DNA of 64,000 bases from Oscillatoriaceae cyanobacterium M7585_C2015_266 (GCA_015295835.1 DVEG01000025.1:1-64000), one strand, 5' to 3'; counted from the first letter of the stretch, positions 46,304 through 55,668 are shown. The notes: a model not told the origin generated them from the letters alone. A program made the numbers and translations.

Positions 46304-49300
46304 CTACACTGTCATCCAGTCTGTAGGAGCAATACCCCCGTGCCCGCTCTCTCCTTCTGGCTTAACTACAAACGTCAAAACCGTTTCGTCAATTCCTTTC
46401 AACTTAAGGGGGCGGAATTTAATGATTTCATCCTCTTCCATATAATCTGCCACTGCAGCTGAAACCAAGATACTACCGGGATCTGATGCTTCTTGCAAAC
46501 GCGCCGCAATATTCACCGAAGGTCCGATGGCAGTATAATCCGCTCGTTCTGGGCCACCGAACATGCCCACAACAGCCGTGCCTTGATGAATACCACAGCG
46601 AAATTGAATAGGAGGCACACCATTTACTCCAACAATACCCTGCTCTTGCCAGCGTTGATTAAGTCGATGGAGGGCTCTCTGCATATTGCGTGCGGCTGCG
46701 AGCGCTCGTCGCACCTGTTCATTAGGAGTAAGTTCTTCCGGTGCGCCAAAAAGTGCCATTACTGCATCGCCAACAAACTTATCCACCGTGCCGCCACATT
46801 CAAATATTGCTCGCGTCATTTCTCCGAGATATTCATTCAGCAATTCTGCCACACGACGCGATCGCAGAGTATTTGCCAGACTCGTAAACCCAACAATATC
46901 ACTAAACAAAATCGTAATCAAACGAGGTTCCGGGCGTAAATCCAACACCAGTTCTCCTGCCGCCGCCTTCGCCACCATTGCTGGTGGTAAAAATCGGCGC
47001 AGCACCGATTCTGTCAGATAATTATTTAACTCCTGTACTCGCCTTTCCTGAGCCTTCAGCGCCAGCAGATTACGCACCAATGCCAACAGTTCTCGATCAT
47101 TAAAAGGTTTTGCCAGATAAGCATCTGCACCCTGTTCCACCCCTTCAACACGAGTATCTTCATTTACCTTTGCCGTCAGCAGTATAATCGGTATTCCCTT
47201 CAATGCCTCATCTTCTCGAATCATGCGGATCATATCCAATCCTGAAACCAGAGGCATCATCAAATCAGTAATAATCAAATCTGGGCGGTACTTTTGGGCC
47301 ATTTGGACCCCTTCCGAGCCATTGCGCGCCAGAATTACCTGATAATTTTCCTGCTTGAGAATTCCGTAGACATAAGTTCGCAAATCAGGATTATCATCAA
47401 CAAACAAAACCCTATTTGCTCGCTCCAGCCCATCTTTTTGAGCTTCACTTCCTTCAGGGTTTATCAAACCCACTTGCTGGATACCGTTATACTCTTCATT
47501 TTCTGCTGCCAGCTCTACTTCCAAATCTGCCAATTCTATAGAAGCGCGAGAAGGCAACACTCCAGTTGGTACTTCTATAATTTGTTCCGGCGGTAGGTGA
47601 GCGGTGCCCATTGGCAGCCAGACTGTGAAAGTAGCGCCTTTGCCATAAACCGACTCTACAGAAATTTGACCACCGTGTAAGGTTACTAATTCTTTTACCA
47701 AAGCTAGCCCTAAACCGCTGCCTTCATAAGAGCGACTTACAGATCCTTCTGCTTGCCGGAACCTTTCAAATAAGTGGGGGATCTGATCAGCGCGGATACC
47801 GATACCTGTATCTCTGACTTGCAGCAGTACGTGATCTCCTGCTTTTTGCAGGGTGACTGTAATATTTCCCCCCTTGGGGGTAAATTTCATAGCATTGGAT
47901 AGGAGATTGTATAGTACTTTGTCAAAACGTTCTAAATCTAAGTAGATAGAAGGGCAGTCAGAAAGTTGAGTTGTCAGGCTAATGCCTTTTTTCTCACAGT
48001 AAGGACGGAAGGTTTCTACAGTTTGTTTGACGAATTCTTGTAAGTTGCAGGGGCGGAAAGTCGGCTGCATTTTGCCGGCGTCGAGGCGCTGTAAGTCTAG
48101 GAGCTGGTTTACCAGTCGCAGTAAGCGGCGGGAATTGCGCAGGGCGATTTCTACTTGTTCGTAGGGTAAGTCTTTTTTCTGTTCGACTGCTGATTCCATT
48201 GGGCCAATCATCAGTGTCAGAGGCGTGCGGAACTCATGGGAGATGTTTTGGAAAAATTCGTTTTTCAGGCGATCAAGTTCCATGAGTCTTTCTGCCTGCT
48301 GACGAGTTTTTTGGTATAGTCGCGCTTGCTGAACTGCTATTGCTGCTTGTGCTGCTACTGCTTGAGCAAGTTCGATTTCTGAGGTAGTCCACTTGCGGGG
48401 ATTGTTTGCTGTGCGCAGGGAAATACTGCCTATGATTTTGCCATCTGCGATTAGAGGCACTACCAGTAATGCTCGTGCTGGCGAGCGCAATGGCCAATCG
48501 AAAACGTTCAATTCTGGTTTTTTTTCTAAATCGTCTACGACGACTGGCTTTTGCGTCATTAGTAACTGTAGCAGTACTGGATTGCCGCGTATAGGCACTA
48601 GGGATCTTGGTAACTGGTGATTTTTTTTCTCTTCTGCTTTGTGGTTGTTTTTTTCTGGTATTTCTTCTACTTCTACTTCTGCCGAGGCGGCATCATACAA
48701 TCCTACGCACTGAACATATTCGTCTTCTTCTGTCCACAGAGATAGTGCGCAGCCATCTGTATGTAGTGCTTGTCCGAGTTGTTTAGTAATTGCGGCAAAA
48801 ATATCTTGCGGATTGAGGGATGAGCGAATTGCTGAGGTAATTGTGTTAATTAGGGCTTCTCGTTTTGCCAGTGATCGCACTTGCTCATAAGCCCACGCCT
48901 GAGCTAGGGACAGGGCCGCTTGATCCGCTACCATTATTACCATTTGCACCTCGTCATCCTGCCAAACCCGTGGACTTCCGCACTGGTGTAGTGCCAGTAC
49001 TGCCATTAAATCCAATCTGCAGTACAGGGGCACCACTAGACTAGAGCGGATATTTGCCGCCTGATATGCTGCCAATCTTTCTGGGTTGGATTTAAATCGA
49101 TCATCTATGATTACGTCTGTGATTATTTCTACATCTCGTGCATCCCAGATCGTTTGTTGTAGTATTTCTTGTGGAACCAACTGATAATTTTCTTGGCCGT
49201 TAGTTTTTTCTTTATTTTCTCTCTGATATATAAACCATTCGTCCACGAATTGGTCTTCTTGAACTGGCTGCAGGATGCAGTAACTGACCTCAAACATCTG

Positions 49301-49819
49301 GCCGACCGTTTCTACGATCGTTTGCATGATTTGCCGATAGCTTGTGCGCGAGCGAATTGTATTTGTCACCGCATTCAGTAGTGACTCCTGACGTAGGGCT
49401 CGGCAGAGTTCTCTTGTGCGAGCTTTTAAAACGTTGTGAGTGTCTACTGCTTGTCTGACTACGGTTTGTAATTGTTCGGCATCCCAGGGTTTGGTGACGT
49501 ATTTAAATACTTTACCGGAGTTGATGGCATCGACGAGATCTTCTACGTCTGTATAAGCGGTGAGGATAATCCGAATGACATCGGGATATTGAGTGGCAGT
49601 TAAGCTTAGAAATTCAGTGCCACTCATCATCGGCATTCGCTGATCGGAGATAATTACGGCAATATCCCCCTCTTTGGCCAGAATCTCTAGGGCTTCTGGG
49701 CCATTTTCTGCTTTTAGCACTTGATAGTCTATATGGAATGTGCGGTAAAGCAGATCCAGGTTGTCTGGTTCGTCATCGACGACCAGAATTTTGGGCTTAG
49801 TGTTTTCTTGAGGGGTCAT
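46304..49819 (-). CDS. REC-GAF-GAF-histidine kinase-REC-adenylate cyclase hybrid protein
   Basis: 1171 residues from the ATG at 49819, which has GGAG 8 bp upstream; an ATG at 49861 adds 14 and lacks an RBS. Order: receiver (about 10-125, VVDDEPDN, SDQRMP, KPW), two GAF domains (about 155-320 and 330-510), HisKA with NISHEFRTPLTLMIG (His near 535), HATPase_c (GSGLGLALVKEL), second receiver (about 815-935, FVDDNPDL, TDLMMP, KPF) and a class III cyclase (about 970-1140). The cyclase keeps both metal Asp residues (FSDIVGFT, FVGDAVMALFG), the substrate-specifying Lys (VDKFVGD) and NIAAR, so cAMP synthesis under phosphorelay control is likely. No membrane helices. Signal unknown. Confidence 0.93.
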   Translation of the reverse strand: MTPQENTKPKILVVDDEPDNLDLLYRTFHIDYQVLKAENGPEALEILAKEGDIAVIISDQRMPMMSGTEFLSLTATQYPDVIRIILTAYTDVEDLVDAINSGKVFKYVTKPWDAEQLQTVVRQAVDTHNVLKARTRELCRALRQESLLNAVTNTIRSRTSYRQIMQTIVETVGQMFEVSYCILQPVQEDQFVDEWFIYQRENKEKTNGQENYQLVPQEILQQTIWDARDVEIITDVIIDDRFKSNPERLAAYQAANIRSSLVVPLYCRLDLMAVLALHQCGSPRVWQDDEVQMVIMVADQAALSLAQAWAYEQVRSLAKREALINTITSAIRSSLNPQDIFAAITKQLGQALHTDGCALSLWTEEDEYVQCVGLYDAASAEVEVEEIPEKNNHKAEEKKNHQLPRSLVPIRGNPVLLQLLMTQKPVVVDDLEKKPELNVFDWPLRSPARALLVVPLIADGKIIGSISLRTANNPRKWTTSEIELAQAVAAQAAIAVQQARLYQKTRQQAERLMELDRLKNEFFQNISHEFRTPLTLMIGPMESAVEQKKDLPYEQVEIALRNSRRLLRLVNQLLDLQRLDAGKMQPTFRPCNLQEFVKQTVETFRPYCEKKGISLTTQLSDCPSIYLDLERFDKVLYNLLSNAMKFTPKGGNITVTLQKAGDHVLLQVRDTGIGIRADQIPHLFERFRQAEGSVSRSYEGSGLGLALVKELVTLHGGQISVESVYGKGATFTVWLPMGTAHLPPEQIIEVPTGVLPSRASIELADLEVELAAENEEYNGIQQVGLINPEGSEAQKDGLERANRVLFVDDNPDLRTYVYGILKQENYQVILARNGSEGVQMAQKYRPDLIITDLMMPLVSGLDMIRMIREDEALKGIPIILLTAKVNEDTRVEGVEQGADAYLAKPFNDRELLALVRNLLALKAQERRVQELNNYLTESVLRRFLPPAMVAKAAAGELVLDLRPEPRLITILFSDIVGFTSLANTLRSRRVAELLNEYLGEMTRAIFECGGTVDKFVGDAVMALFGAPEELTPNEQVRRALAAARNMQRALHRLNQRWQEQGIVGVNGVPPIQFRCGIHQGTAVVGMFGGPERADYTAIGPSVNIAARLQEASDPGSILVSAAVADYMEEDEIIKFRPLKLKGIDETVLTFVVKPEGESGHGGIAPTDWMTV

Positions 49820-50329
49820 GCACCGGTCTCCTGCTGGCAGGGCAGTTAGATCCAACATCATCTCATTGGGCTTAGTTATTTTGCAGTTGAATTTTGGAAT
49901 AGTGAATGGACGATGGTGGATTTATCTCCCATTTAAAATCTACATTCAATGGAGCTGTTTGAGCTTTGACACCCTTTAAAATAAAAATAGAGGACGGGAG
50001 ATTCCACCACTTTATAAAGCTTCTGCACCCTGATTAGCACTATCGCTCGCAATAAGCCATCGATATTCCAATCCCACTCCTGACTGATTTTTTAAAAAGG
50101 CGATCGCTACCTTCTTTTCTGGGTTAGCTTTAACTGCTCTGCCTACTTGCAACTTCTACACACTGATGCACTTTCTATTTAATCCTAATATACCTATATA
50201 TACAAGTTTTGGCTGCAATAGAGCTACCCATACATAACTTTGCTGGACTTTGCTGGGGCTTGGTGGATGCATGCCTGTAAAACTTTCATCTCGGGCCAAT
50301 TTTCCCAGCCCTGCACCAGCGTTTACTCA

Positions 50330-50350
50330 GAGTTCCTCTGATAGGAACTC
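50330..50350. promoter_or_regulatory. Perfect 8-bp hairpin in a long intergenic gap
   Basis: GAGTTCCT, a 5-nt loop, and AGGAACTC. It is not followed by a T-run, so it is not an obvious terminator; an operator or small RNA element is possible. Function unknown. Confidence 0.4.
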
Positions 50351-50600
50351 CTTAACAAATTGTTTACCACACTTGCAAGTAGATGCACGCTAGGGTTTTT
50401 TCTGATTTTTACCTGCCGCTCTGTCAGAATTAAGTACGCTTATATTTTTTTATATTAAAATTTTATTTTATATTTTAAAGTTTAGCGTAACAAAAATAAC
50501 TTTATAAAAAGCTTTAATTAATTTTTGAAAAGTTGCAAATTCAACGTAAAATTTGTTAAAAAAGCGAGCATGCTCCGGTAATAGCGAGGAAAGTAAGAAA

Positions 50601-50696
50601 ATGTCAGAAGAGAGAGACAAATGGGCGATCGCTCTGCTCTTTACTTCGCTACTGAATTGGTGCGCAAGTGTAGGGTGGGCTAAGAAACACTCATAA
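50601..50696 (+). CDS. Possible small single-pass membrane protein (31 aa)
   Basis: A 31-residue frame beginning MSEERDKWAIALLFTSLLNW, with a charged N terminus, one hydrophobic helix and a Lys-Lys-His end. An AGGA sequence lies 12 bp before the ATG, which is a little far. It does not match PetG, PetL, PetM, PetN, PsbX or Psb30 as I know them. Could be spurious. Confidence 0.33.
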   Translation: MSEERDKWAIALLFTSLLNWCASVGWAKKHS

Positions 50697-50860
50697 ATCT
50701 ATGCCACCCCCATAAGCTTCGCCCTTCAAACCGAAACAGAAAAGAAAAAATTAAGTAACATAAGGAAAAATCTGCTCATAATTGACAAAAATCACGCTCT
50801 ATAGGCTCCCCTCATTTACCTAGAATCTAGGATTAAACTTGCTAAGCAACTTCAGCCGCC

Positions 50861-51502
50861 GTGAATCCCTGCTTTTCTTCCCCAAAGCAATACCAATCAG
50901 AATTTACTAACCTTACCGTCGATTTGTCTCGGTTAATCGTCCGCCAAGCAAGAGATCAGGATTTAGCCAGCCTTGCGGACATTCTCGCCGACAGTTTCCA
51001 CTCGCGCGAGGGAATCATGCGCTGGACTTATCCATTTTTACGCATGGGCATCTACGAGGATTTACGACATAGATTGCGTTTTGCCTCAGGTTATTATGTC
51101 TGTTTAGCAGCGATCGCGCCTTTCTCGACAGCAGGAGAGCAACCTAAAGCTTCCCTTGTGGGTACGGTGGAGATGGGGCTGCGATTCAACTACTGGCAAC
51201 CCCAAGATTCACAATATCTCTATATTTCCAATTTGGCAGTGCGGCGAGAATGTCGTCGCCAAGGAGTGGCGGCGCAATTGCTCACCGCCTGTGAACGAAT
51301 GGCTATAGATTGGGGCTTTTCAGAGCTATACCTACATGTCTTAGAAAACAATTATAAGGCACGGCGACTGTATTTCAAACTGGGCTATCGCTTGCAGCGG
51401 GTTGAAGGCTCGTGGACTACTTGGCTGCTCAAACAACCTAGACGGATGTTACTACGCAAGTCTCTAGTTAAAGACGGCACTGATGCTGGCGGGGGCATTT
51501 AA
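50861..51502 (+). CDS. GNAT family N-acetyltransferase
   Basis: 213 residues from a GTG start. GNAT fold features: IVRQARDQDLASLADIL (N-terminal strand and helix), acetyl-CoA pyrophosphate loop RRECRRQGVAAQLL near 125, and ENNYKARRLYFKLGY near 165. A hydrophobic IAPF insert sits near 85. Acceptor substrate unknown; similar proteins in cyanobacteria and plastids are often uncharacterised GNATs. Confidence 0.88.
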   Translation: MNPCFSSPKQYQSEFTNLTVDLSRLIVRQARDQDLASLADILADSFHSREGIMRWTYPFLRMGIYEDLRHRLRFASGYYVCLAAIAPFSTAGEQPKASLVGTVEMGLRFNYWQPQDSQYLYISNLAVRRECRRQGVAAQLLTACERMAIDWGFSELYLHVLENNYKARRLYFKLGYRLQRVEGSWTTWLLKQPRRMLLRKSLVKDGTDAGGGI

Positions 51503-51682
51503 AAACATAAGCTTTATGGTTTGCCATCTTTATAAACTCTTTACAAAAAAGTCTATTTCTTGAGTCTAAATTTTTTAAATATTGTTATTTAAAGTTGATA
51601 GCATCCGTCATCATTGAAATAAGCAATAGAATAGTTTGTTTGCTCACCCGGCAATCTACTATTTTCCGGAGTGTGATTTGAG

Positions 51683-52288
51683 ATGAATTGTAATGCTCGA
51701 CAGTATCATCAGCCTATTTTAAATCCAAACACCAGCCCTAAAAACTCTTTCGACAGATGTACAAAGTCAGCGCTCGCCCAAGATGAATTGTCCAGTCCAA
51801 GCTCTTGCCAGAAATTGATCACTTACTCAAATCAATCAACCCTGCTCACACAAATCAACAGCGGACAGTTGCTTGTTGTAGATAATCGCCGTCGTAACGG
51901 GCTAATTATCTTTAAGCGTTTTCATGCTGAGTTCGCTGGTCCAGGTGCAGCAGTGGGCGGTTTCTTTGATATCGACGCTCAGCAAATCGTGGCAGTAGGA
52001 GATGTGGCCCTGATTTATCCGCAATCCCACGAGGAGCGACAAAAAGCTTTTTGGATTCGGCGGCACTGGATTCGCTTGACTGAACAAATTACGGAACATT
52101 CGGTGCCTATGGAGCGGGCACGGATAATTTTAAAGCACTTTGAGCATTACTTTGATTGCCAAACTGTCGTCAAAATACCAGATGAAGCTCTGGCTTTGCT
52201 CGTGGGAGTTTTGCCGTCAACTATGCGTATGGTTCGCCGTACTGACTGCTACTCGGAGGCGCTCGCTCATATGCCTGATAAATTCTAA
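51683..52288 (+). CDS. Conserved-looking cyanobacterial hypothetical protein (201 aa)
   Basis: The N-terminal 45 residues are polar and disordered-looking. The rest includes GQLLVVDNRRRNGLIIF, GPGAAVGGFFDIDAQQI, VGDVALIYPQSHEER and a late EHYFDCQTVVKIPDEALALL block near 165. No signal peptide, membrane segment or known catalytic motif. I recall related sequences in cyanobacteria without assigned function. It lies 180 bp after the GNAT gene. Confidence 0.65.
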   Translation: MNCNARQYHQPILNPNTSPKNSFDRCTKSALAQDELSSPSSCQKLITYSNQSTLLTQINSGQLLVVDNRRRNGLIIFKRFHAEFAGPGAAVGGFFDIDAQQIVAVGDVALIYPQSHEERQKAFWIRRHWIRLTEQITEHSVPMERARIILKHFEHYFDCQTVVKIPDEALALLVGVLPSTMRMVRRTDCYSEALAHMPDKF

Positions 52289-52453
52289 CGCTTACACAAT
52301 AAACACAATAATATTTCCCTAGCTACTATTAGTTTTCTGGCACTCTTTTTCTTCCTGGTTTTTATTTACTTAAGTGATATTATTTAAGTCTAAATTTTTA
52401 ATTTTTTTAAAAATTATTATTATTTATTAATAATATTATTTTTAATATAAAAC

Positions 52454-53425
52454 TTAATCCTCACTGAGCGATCGCAGTGCCAGCAAAGCTGCTCCATAAG
52501 CCGGTTCGTATCGCGGCATAATCACCCGTGCAGTCGGAGCGAGGCTCTTCAGTGCCATTTCAAACCGACTGCGCACGCAGCCGCGCCACACGCCCCCAAT
52601 TGTCACAACTTCAAAAGTTTCATCTGGCTCAAATAGGGCTGCAATTACCGTTTGCGTTGAGAGAACTAATTCCTCCACTGCCTGATTAATAATCATATTG
52701 GCTACTGCGTCACCGTTTGCTGCTGCTTTATCGACTATTGGTGCAAGCCCAGCAATTTCCTTAACACCCCAGCCCCGCCGATAGATGACTTCTACCAAAT
52801 CTTCGATATTTTTCAAGCCGAGATGTTGTAGAATGAGTTCGGTCAAAATCGTCTTGCCCAACCTACCATCATGAGAGCGCACCACTGCCCGCAAACCCCT
52901 GACAGCAATATCGTAGCCGCTGCCTTCGTCGCCTAAAATATAACCCCAGCCACTGGTTCTTTTTGTTTCTCCGCGACGATTTTGTCCATAGGCGATCGCT
53001 CCTGTTCCCGCAATTACTGCTATTCCCAGTGGTTCCCCTATCCCCCCTACTAAGGCGATCGCACAATCATTGCAAATCACAGCCTTTTTTATTTTTTTTA
53101 ATGAAATAAGCTCCCCTAACTTAGTACATTCTTGCAATTCTTTTACCAACTCTTCTCCTATGTGTATATCTTCTACACGCCCCACACCTGCCAATCCCAA
53201 ACAAATTCCCTCTATATTGATAAGCCCAGTTTTTTTAAAAAACTGGGTAGATGAAGTTACTGCTTGTAATATTGCGTTTTTAATAGAATTGCTAGCGGCT
53301 TTTATTCCTACAACCTGATAATTAGAAGGCCCTGATTCTCCACGCCCAATAACTTGGCCACACTGCCCCACCAGCACACAAACTGTTTTGGTGCCGCCGC
53401 CATCAATCCCCAACACACATGCCAT
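52454..53425 (-). CDS. BadF/BadG/BcrA/BcrD-type ATPase, N-acetylglucosamine kinase-like
   Basis: 323 residues, actin-like ATPase fold. The first phosphate loop is GIDGGGTKTVCVLV, the second AVIAGTGAIAYGQN near 145, followed by the RTSGWGYILGDEGSGYDI signature near 165 and an adenosine loop with VTIGGVW near 280. This set fits eukaryote-like GlcNAc kinases; the bacterial subgroup phosphorylates GlcNAc or related amino sugars from wall recycling. The ATG overlaps the stop of the upstream PEP-CTERM gene (TAATG). Confidence 0.88.
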   Translation of the reverse strand: MACVLGIDGGGTKTVCVLVGQCGQVIGRGESGPSNYQVVGIKAASNSIKNAILQAVTSSTQFFKKTGLINIEGICLGLAGVGRVEDIHIGEELVKELQECTKLGELISLKKIKKAVICNDCAIALVGGIGEPLGIAVIAGTGAIAYGQNRRGETKRTSGWGYILGDEGSGYDIAVRGLRAVVRSHDGRLGKTILTELILQHLGLKNIEDLVEVIYRRGWGVKEIAGLAPIVDKAAANGDAVANMIINQAVEELVLSTQTVIAALFEPDETFEVVTIGGVWRGCVRSRFEMALKSLAPTARVIMPRYEPAYGAALLALRSLSED

Positions 53426-53751
53426 TAATAATTTTCGCTCCCTTCCTGCGAAACCTCCAAGGGTAAAGACGATGGCTTACTTTTTCTCCTAGACAATAGC
53501 ACCCCTGCTCCAATTACCAACAATGCACCCACCATACCTGGTTCTGGAACACTTTTTGGCGCTGATGTGGTGGTTGCGAAAGTAGGAGAAGACCTTTGAT
53601 AGATGCACGTGCCTCTGCTACAGTTAAGAGTCCCTGTACGGAAATAGATGGGGTCGTAGGAAGTCATTGTTGACGCCAGAGCCACCGCCCCCCCATCCAC
53701 AGTGGAGAGGGTCAGCAATGCGAGAGCGAATTGAGAAATTAGTTTATACAT
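53425..53751 (-). CDS. Small PEP-CTERM protein
   Basis: 108 residues from the ATG at 53751, which has GGGAG 7 bp upstream; a GTG-type start at 53784 is unlikely. A signal peptide (about 1-26), a short Ser/Thr-rich body with two Cys, then a VPEPGMVGALLVIGAGVLL helix and a basic RRKSK cluster: the PEP-CTERM sorting signal. An 18-residue tail follows the basic cluster, whereas the signal normally ends the protein. An exosortase would be required; none is seen here. Coupled to the downstream kinase by TAATG. Confidence 0.75.
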   Translation of the reverse strand: MYKLISQFALALLTLSTVDGGAVALASTMTSYDPIYFRTGTLNCSRGTCIYQRSSPTFATTTSAPKSVPEPGMVGALLVIGAGVLLSRRKSKPSSLPLEVSQEGSENY

Positions 53752-53915
53752 ATTTAGCTCCCACGGCCAAATAACTCCTGACACAACTATAATCGCCTTA
53801 AACTCAGTACCATAGAGTATTACCTCTCACAATTTGTCAGTGTTTCTAGCTTTATTGCCGCTGTGATTTAGATCATGGTTTTTTAGTTTGGAGCAGACTA
53901 CAAGGCAAGATGGAA

Positions 53916-54581
53916 CTATCCCGGATTGCTCGGCAATTGGCAAAATTGGCAAATAGCTTCCCAAATTTCAGCTTGGACATTGCCTAGAGCATGATCGCTG
54001 TCGATTTCTAACAGTTTCACCCAAGGGCGCTCGGCGGCAAAGTCTCGGCTTGCTTGAATAGGAATGACTTCATCGTCAACTCCGTGCAAGATCAGGGTAG
54101 GTACAGCTCGCTGTAGTTGCTGCTCTGCATACTCGAGGATATCCTCTATAAATCTATAGTTTAGCGGCATTTTTTTCATTTCGCCATAGTGATATACCGG
54201 AAGATATACTTCGACTTGCCAGCGTTGTAGTTGTTCTTCCCCTAGTTTGGGCAACCAATGCTGGAGAAATTGAAAAGCAGGGGCAAGTAAGATTAATCGC
54301 TGCACTTGGGGATACATTTGTGCAAGCCAAGCAGCAGTTAATCCGCCAAAGCTAGAGCCAATTAAGGTTATTGAAGAAGGCGGTGGTGGAAATTCTGCTG
54401 CTACTTGTTTTATTTGGCGAGTTAGGGTAAGATTGGAAAAATCACCTTGATTGAGATCTGGAATCTTTAGGGACAGTCCAAGGGCAGCAAAGCGATCGCC
54501 GAGATATCTAGCTTTAGCAGATTTCGGGCTAGAGGCAAAACCGTGTAAGTAAATATAAGTTGGCTCATCTGAAGATTGCAT
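53916..54581 (-). CDS. YqiA/YcfP-like alpha/beta hydrolase
   Basis: 221 residues. Starts YIYLHGFASSPKSAKA (oxyanion-hole HGF), contains the nucleophile elbow GSSFGG near 92 and the late VDDEVIPIQASRDF and SDHALGN, giving the Ser-Asp-His triad. Soluble esterase-like protein; substrate unknown. It lies 17 bp after the Spy-like gene on the same strand, so may be cotranscribed. Confidence 0.88.
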   Translation of the reverse strand: MQSSDEPTYIYLHGFASSPKSAKARYLGDRFAALGLSLKIPDLNQGDFSNLTLTRQIKQVAAEFPPPPSSITLIGSSFGGLTAAWLAQMYPQVQRLILLAPAFQFLQHWLPKLGEEQLQRWQVEVYLPVYHYGEMKKMPLNYRFIEDILEYAEQQLQRAVPTLILHGVDDEVIPIQASRDFAAERPWVKLLEIDSDHALGNVQAEIWEAICQFCQLPSNPG

Positions 54582-54598
54582 TTTCTTCTAAAAGCCTA

Positions 54599-55048
54599 TC
54601 AAAGCGGATTCAGACGATGAAGACTATTTCTCCGTCGCTGTTGCATCATTTGTATGAACTGACGACGTTGAGCGGGGTTGAGGACTTCTCTAATTTCCAG
54701 CATACTTTCAAAACGTATCTGTGCCAGTTGCTGCCGCAACTGTTGTACTTGGCGGTGTTTCTCGCGGATTTCGTTTGTGGAAGCAACTCCAGCCATAAGA
54801 TTGCTTAGTTCTTGCTGAGCAAGACGTAAAGTTTGTGAATTTTGTTCTATTTGGCTTTTGTAGCGAGCGCGAATATCTTGGATTTTCTGCATCTGCTCCG
54901 GGCTGAGATTAAGCTGTTGTAGCCAGCGAGCGCCCCCTCTATCGGGACCTTTTTGCGCCAATATTACAGTGGCAGGTACTTCTTGGGTAAGAGCTGCTTG
55001 CGGCACTACCATCAAAGCCCCCAAAATTCCAACTCCAGGCAACAACAT
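54599..55048 (-). CDS. Spy/CpxP family periplasmic chaperone-like protein
   Basis: 149 residues with a near-perfect Shine-Dalgarno AAAGGAGG 5 bp before the ATG. An N-terminal hydrophobic segment (1-24, no basic residue before it) acts as a weak signal or anchor; the rest is all helical with the LTXXQ-like SPEQMQKIQDIRARYK and NPAQRRQFIQMMQQRR motifs. Spy/CpxP proteins are ATP-independent chaperones or metal-stress sensors. The decayed ECF sigma and anti-sigma genes sit just upstream in the same orientation. Confidence 0.82.
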   Translation of the reverse strand: MLLPGVGILGALMVVPQAALTQEVPATVILAQKGPDRGGARWLQQLNLSPEQMQKIQDIRARYKSQIEQNSQTLRLAQQELSNLMAGVASTNEIREKHRQVQQLRQQLAQIRFESMLEIREVLNPAQRRQFIQMMQQRRRNSLHRLNPL

Positions 55049-55086
55049 AAAAACCTCCTTTGTTTATTCAAATTTTTGTTAACTCA

Positions 55087-55259
55087 CTAAGCAGGCAGGC
55101 GGCAAGCCCCTCGCCAGGGCCACAGGGACAATACCTGGCGATTAGGACTTTCCGGCAACTTTAGAATCTTATCTTCCAAATCTGGGCAAGCTGCTGTTTA
55201 GGGGAATACTGGCGAAGAAAATCCACCAAAGGTTTGTCATCTTTTGGCAAGTGCCTCAT
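55087..55259 (-). pseudogene. Anti-sigma factor gene remnant
   Basis: Starting at an ATG (55259) the frame reads MRHLPKDDKPLVDFLRQYSP, then stops early. A different frame continues CPDLEDKILKLPESPN and VLSLWPWRGA, the typical layout of a cyanobacterial anti-sigma cytosolic segment running into the membrane helix, and stops at 55087 before the helix is complete. One frameshift and a truncation, so it cannot be functional. Confidence 0.65.
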
Positions 55260-55277
55260 ATTTGTACTTGCTCCTTT

Positions 55278-55668
55278 TCAAGCAAGAAATTGCCTTACAG
55301 TAGCGCGGGCGTAAGGCGTGAATTAACTGTTCCTACCGGTACCCCTAAAATCGCCGCTGCCTCCTTTTGCGGTAAGTCATGCAAGTCGTGGAGCACCAAG
55401 ACACTGCAATGCTCAAAACTCAATTGAGCCAGAGAGCGCTCTAATACGATAGAGCCAAGTAGAAAAATTCGATTGCTGCCGGGGGCAATGCTTTTCAAAC
55501 TCGCAGGAAAACCTCTTGTATCAGCTCGTCTAAATCCTCTGCACCGCACAGTTGATACAGACTTCACTTTTGGTTGATAGCGTCTATAAAGTTACACATA
55601 ACTGAGGCGAGCGCCTTGTAAGCACCGATGCACGAGATCACAATCGGACAGATTGTGGATTGATATTT
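55278..55668 (-). pseudogene. Decayed ECF sigma factor gene (SigG/RpoE-like)
   Basis: Fragments in three frames line up in order with an ECF sigma factor: NLSDCDLVHRCLQGA and LYRRYQPKVKS with an internal stop; LYQLCGAEDLDELIQEVFLRV followed by TGA where TGG (Trp) is expected (55495-55497); RQQSNFSTWLYRI after a frameshift; a deletion; then region 4 as LAQLSFEHCSVLVLHDLHDL and KEAAAILGVPVGTV with another frameshift into YARATVRQFLA. At least two stops, three frameshifts and a deletion make this a pseudogene. Confidence 0.8.

Larger units (their letters stand above)
49862..50860. other. 1-kb gene-poor intergenic region
   Basis: Includes a perfect 8-bp hairpin (50330-50350), an AT-rich stretch (about 50430-50560), a possible 31-codon gene (50601-50696), and a HIP1 site at about 50101. 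No tRNA, known riboswitch or longer gene found. It contains the promoters of the cyclase-kinase gene and of the GNAT gene. Confidence 0.5.

Noticed and set aside
52380-52453. AT-rich palindromes between convergent genes as a mobile element end
   Set aside because: They are simple AT repeats without target-site duplication or transposase nearby; at most a weak terminator.
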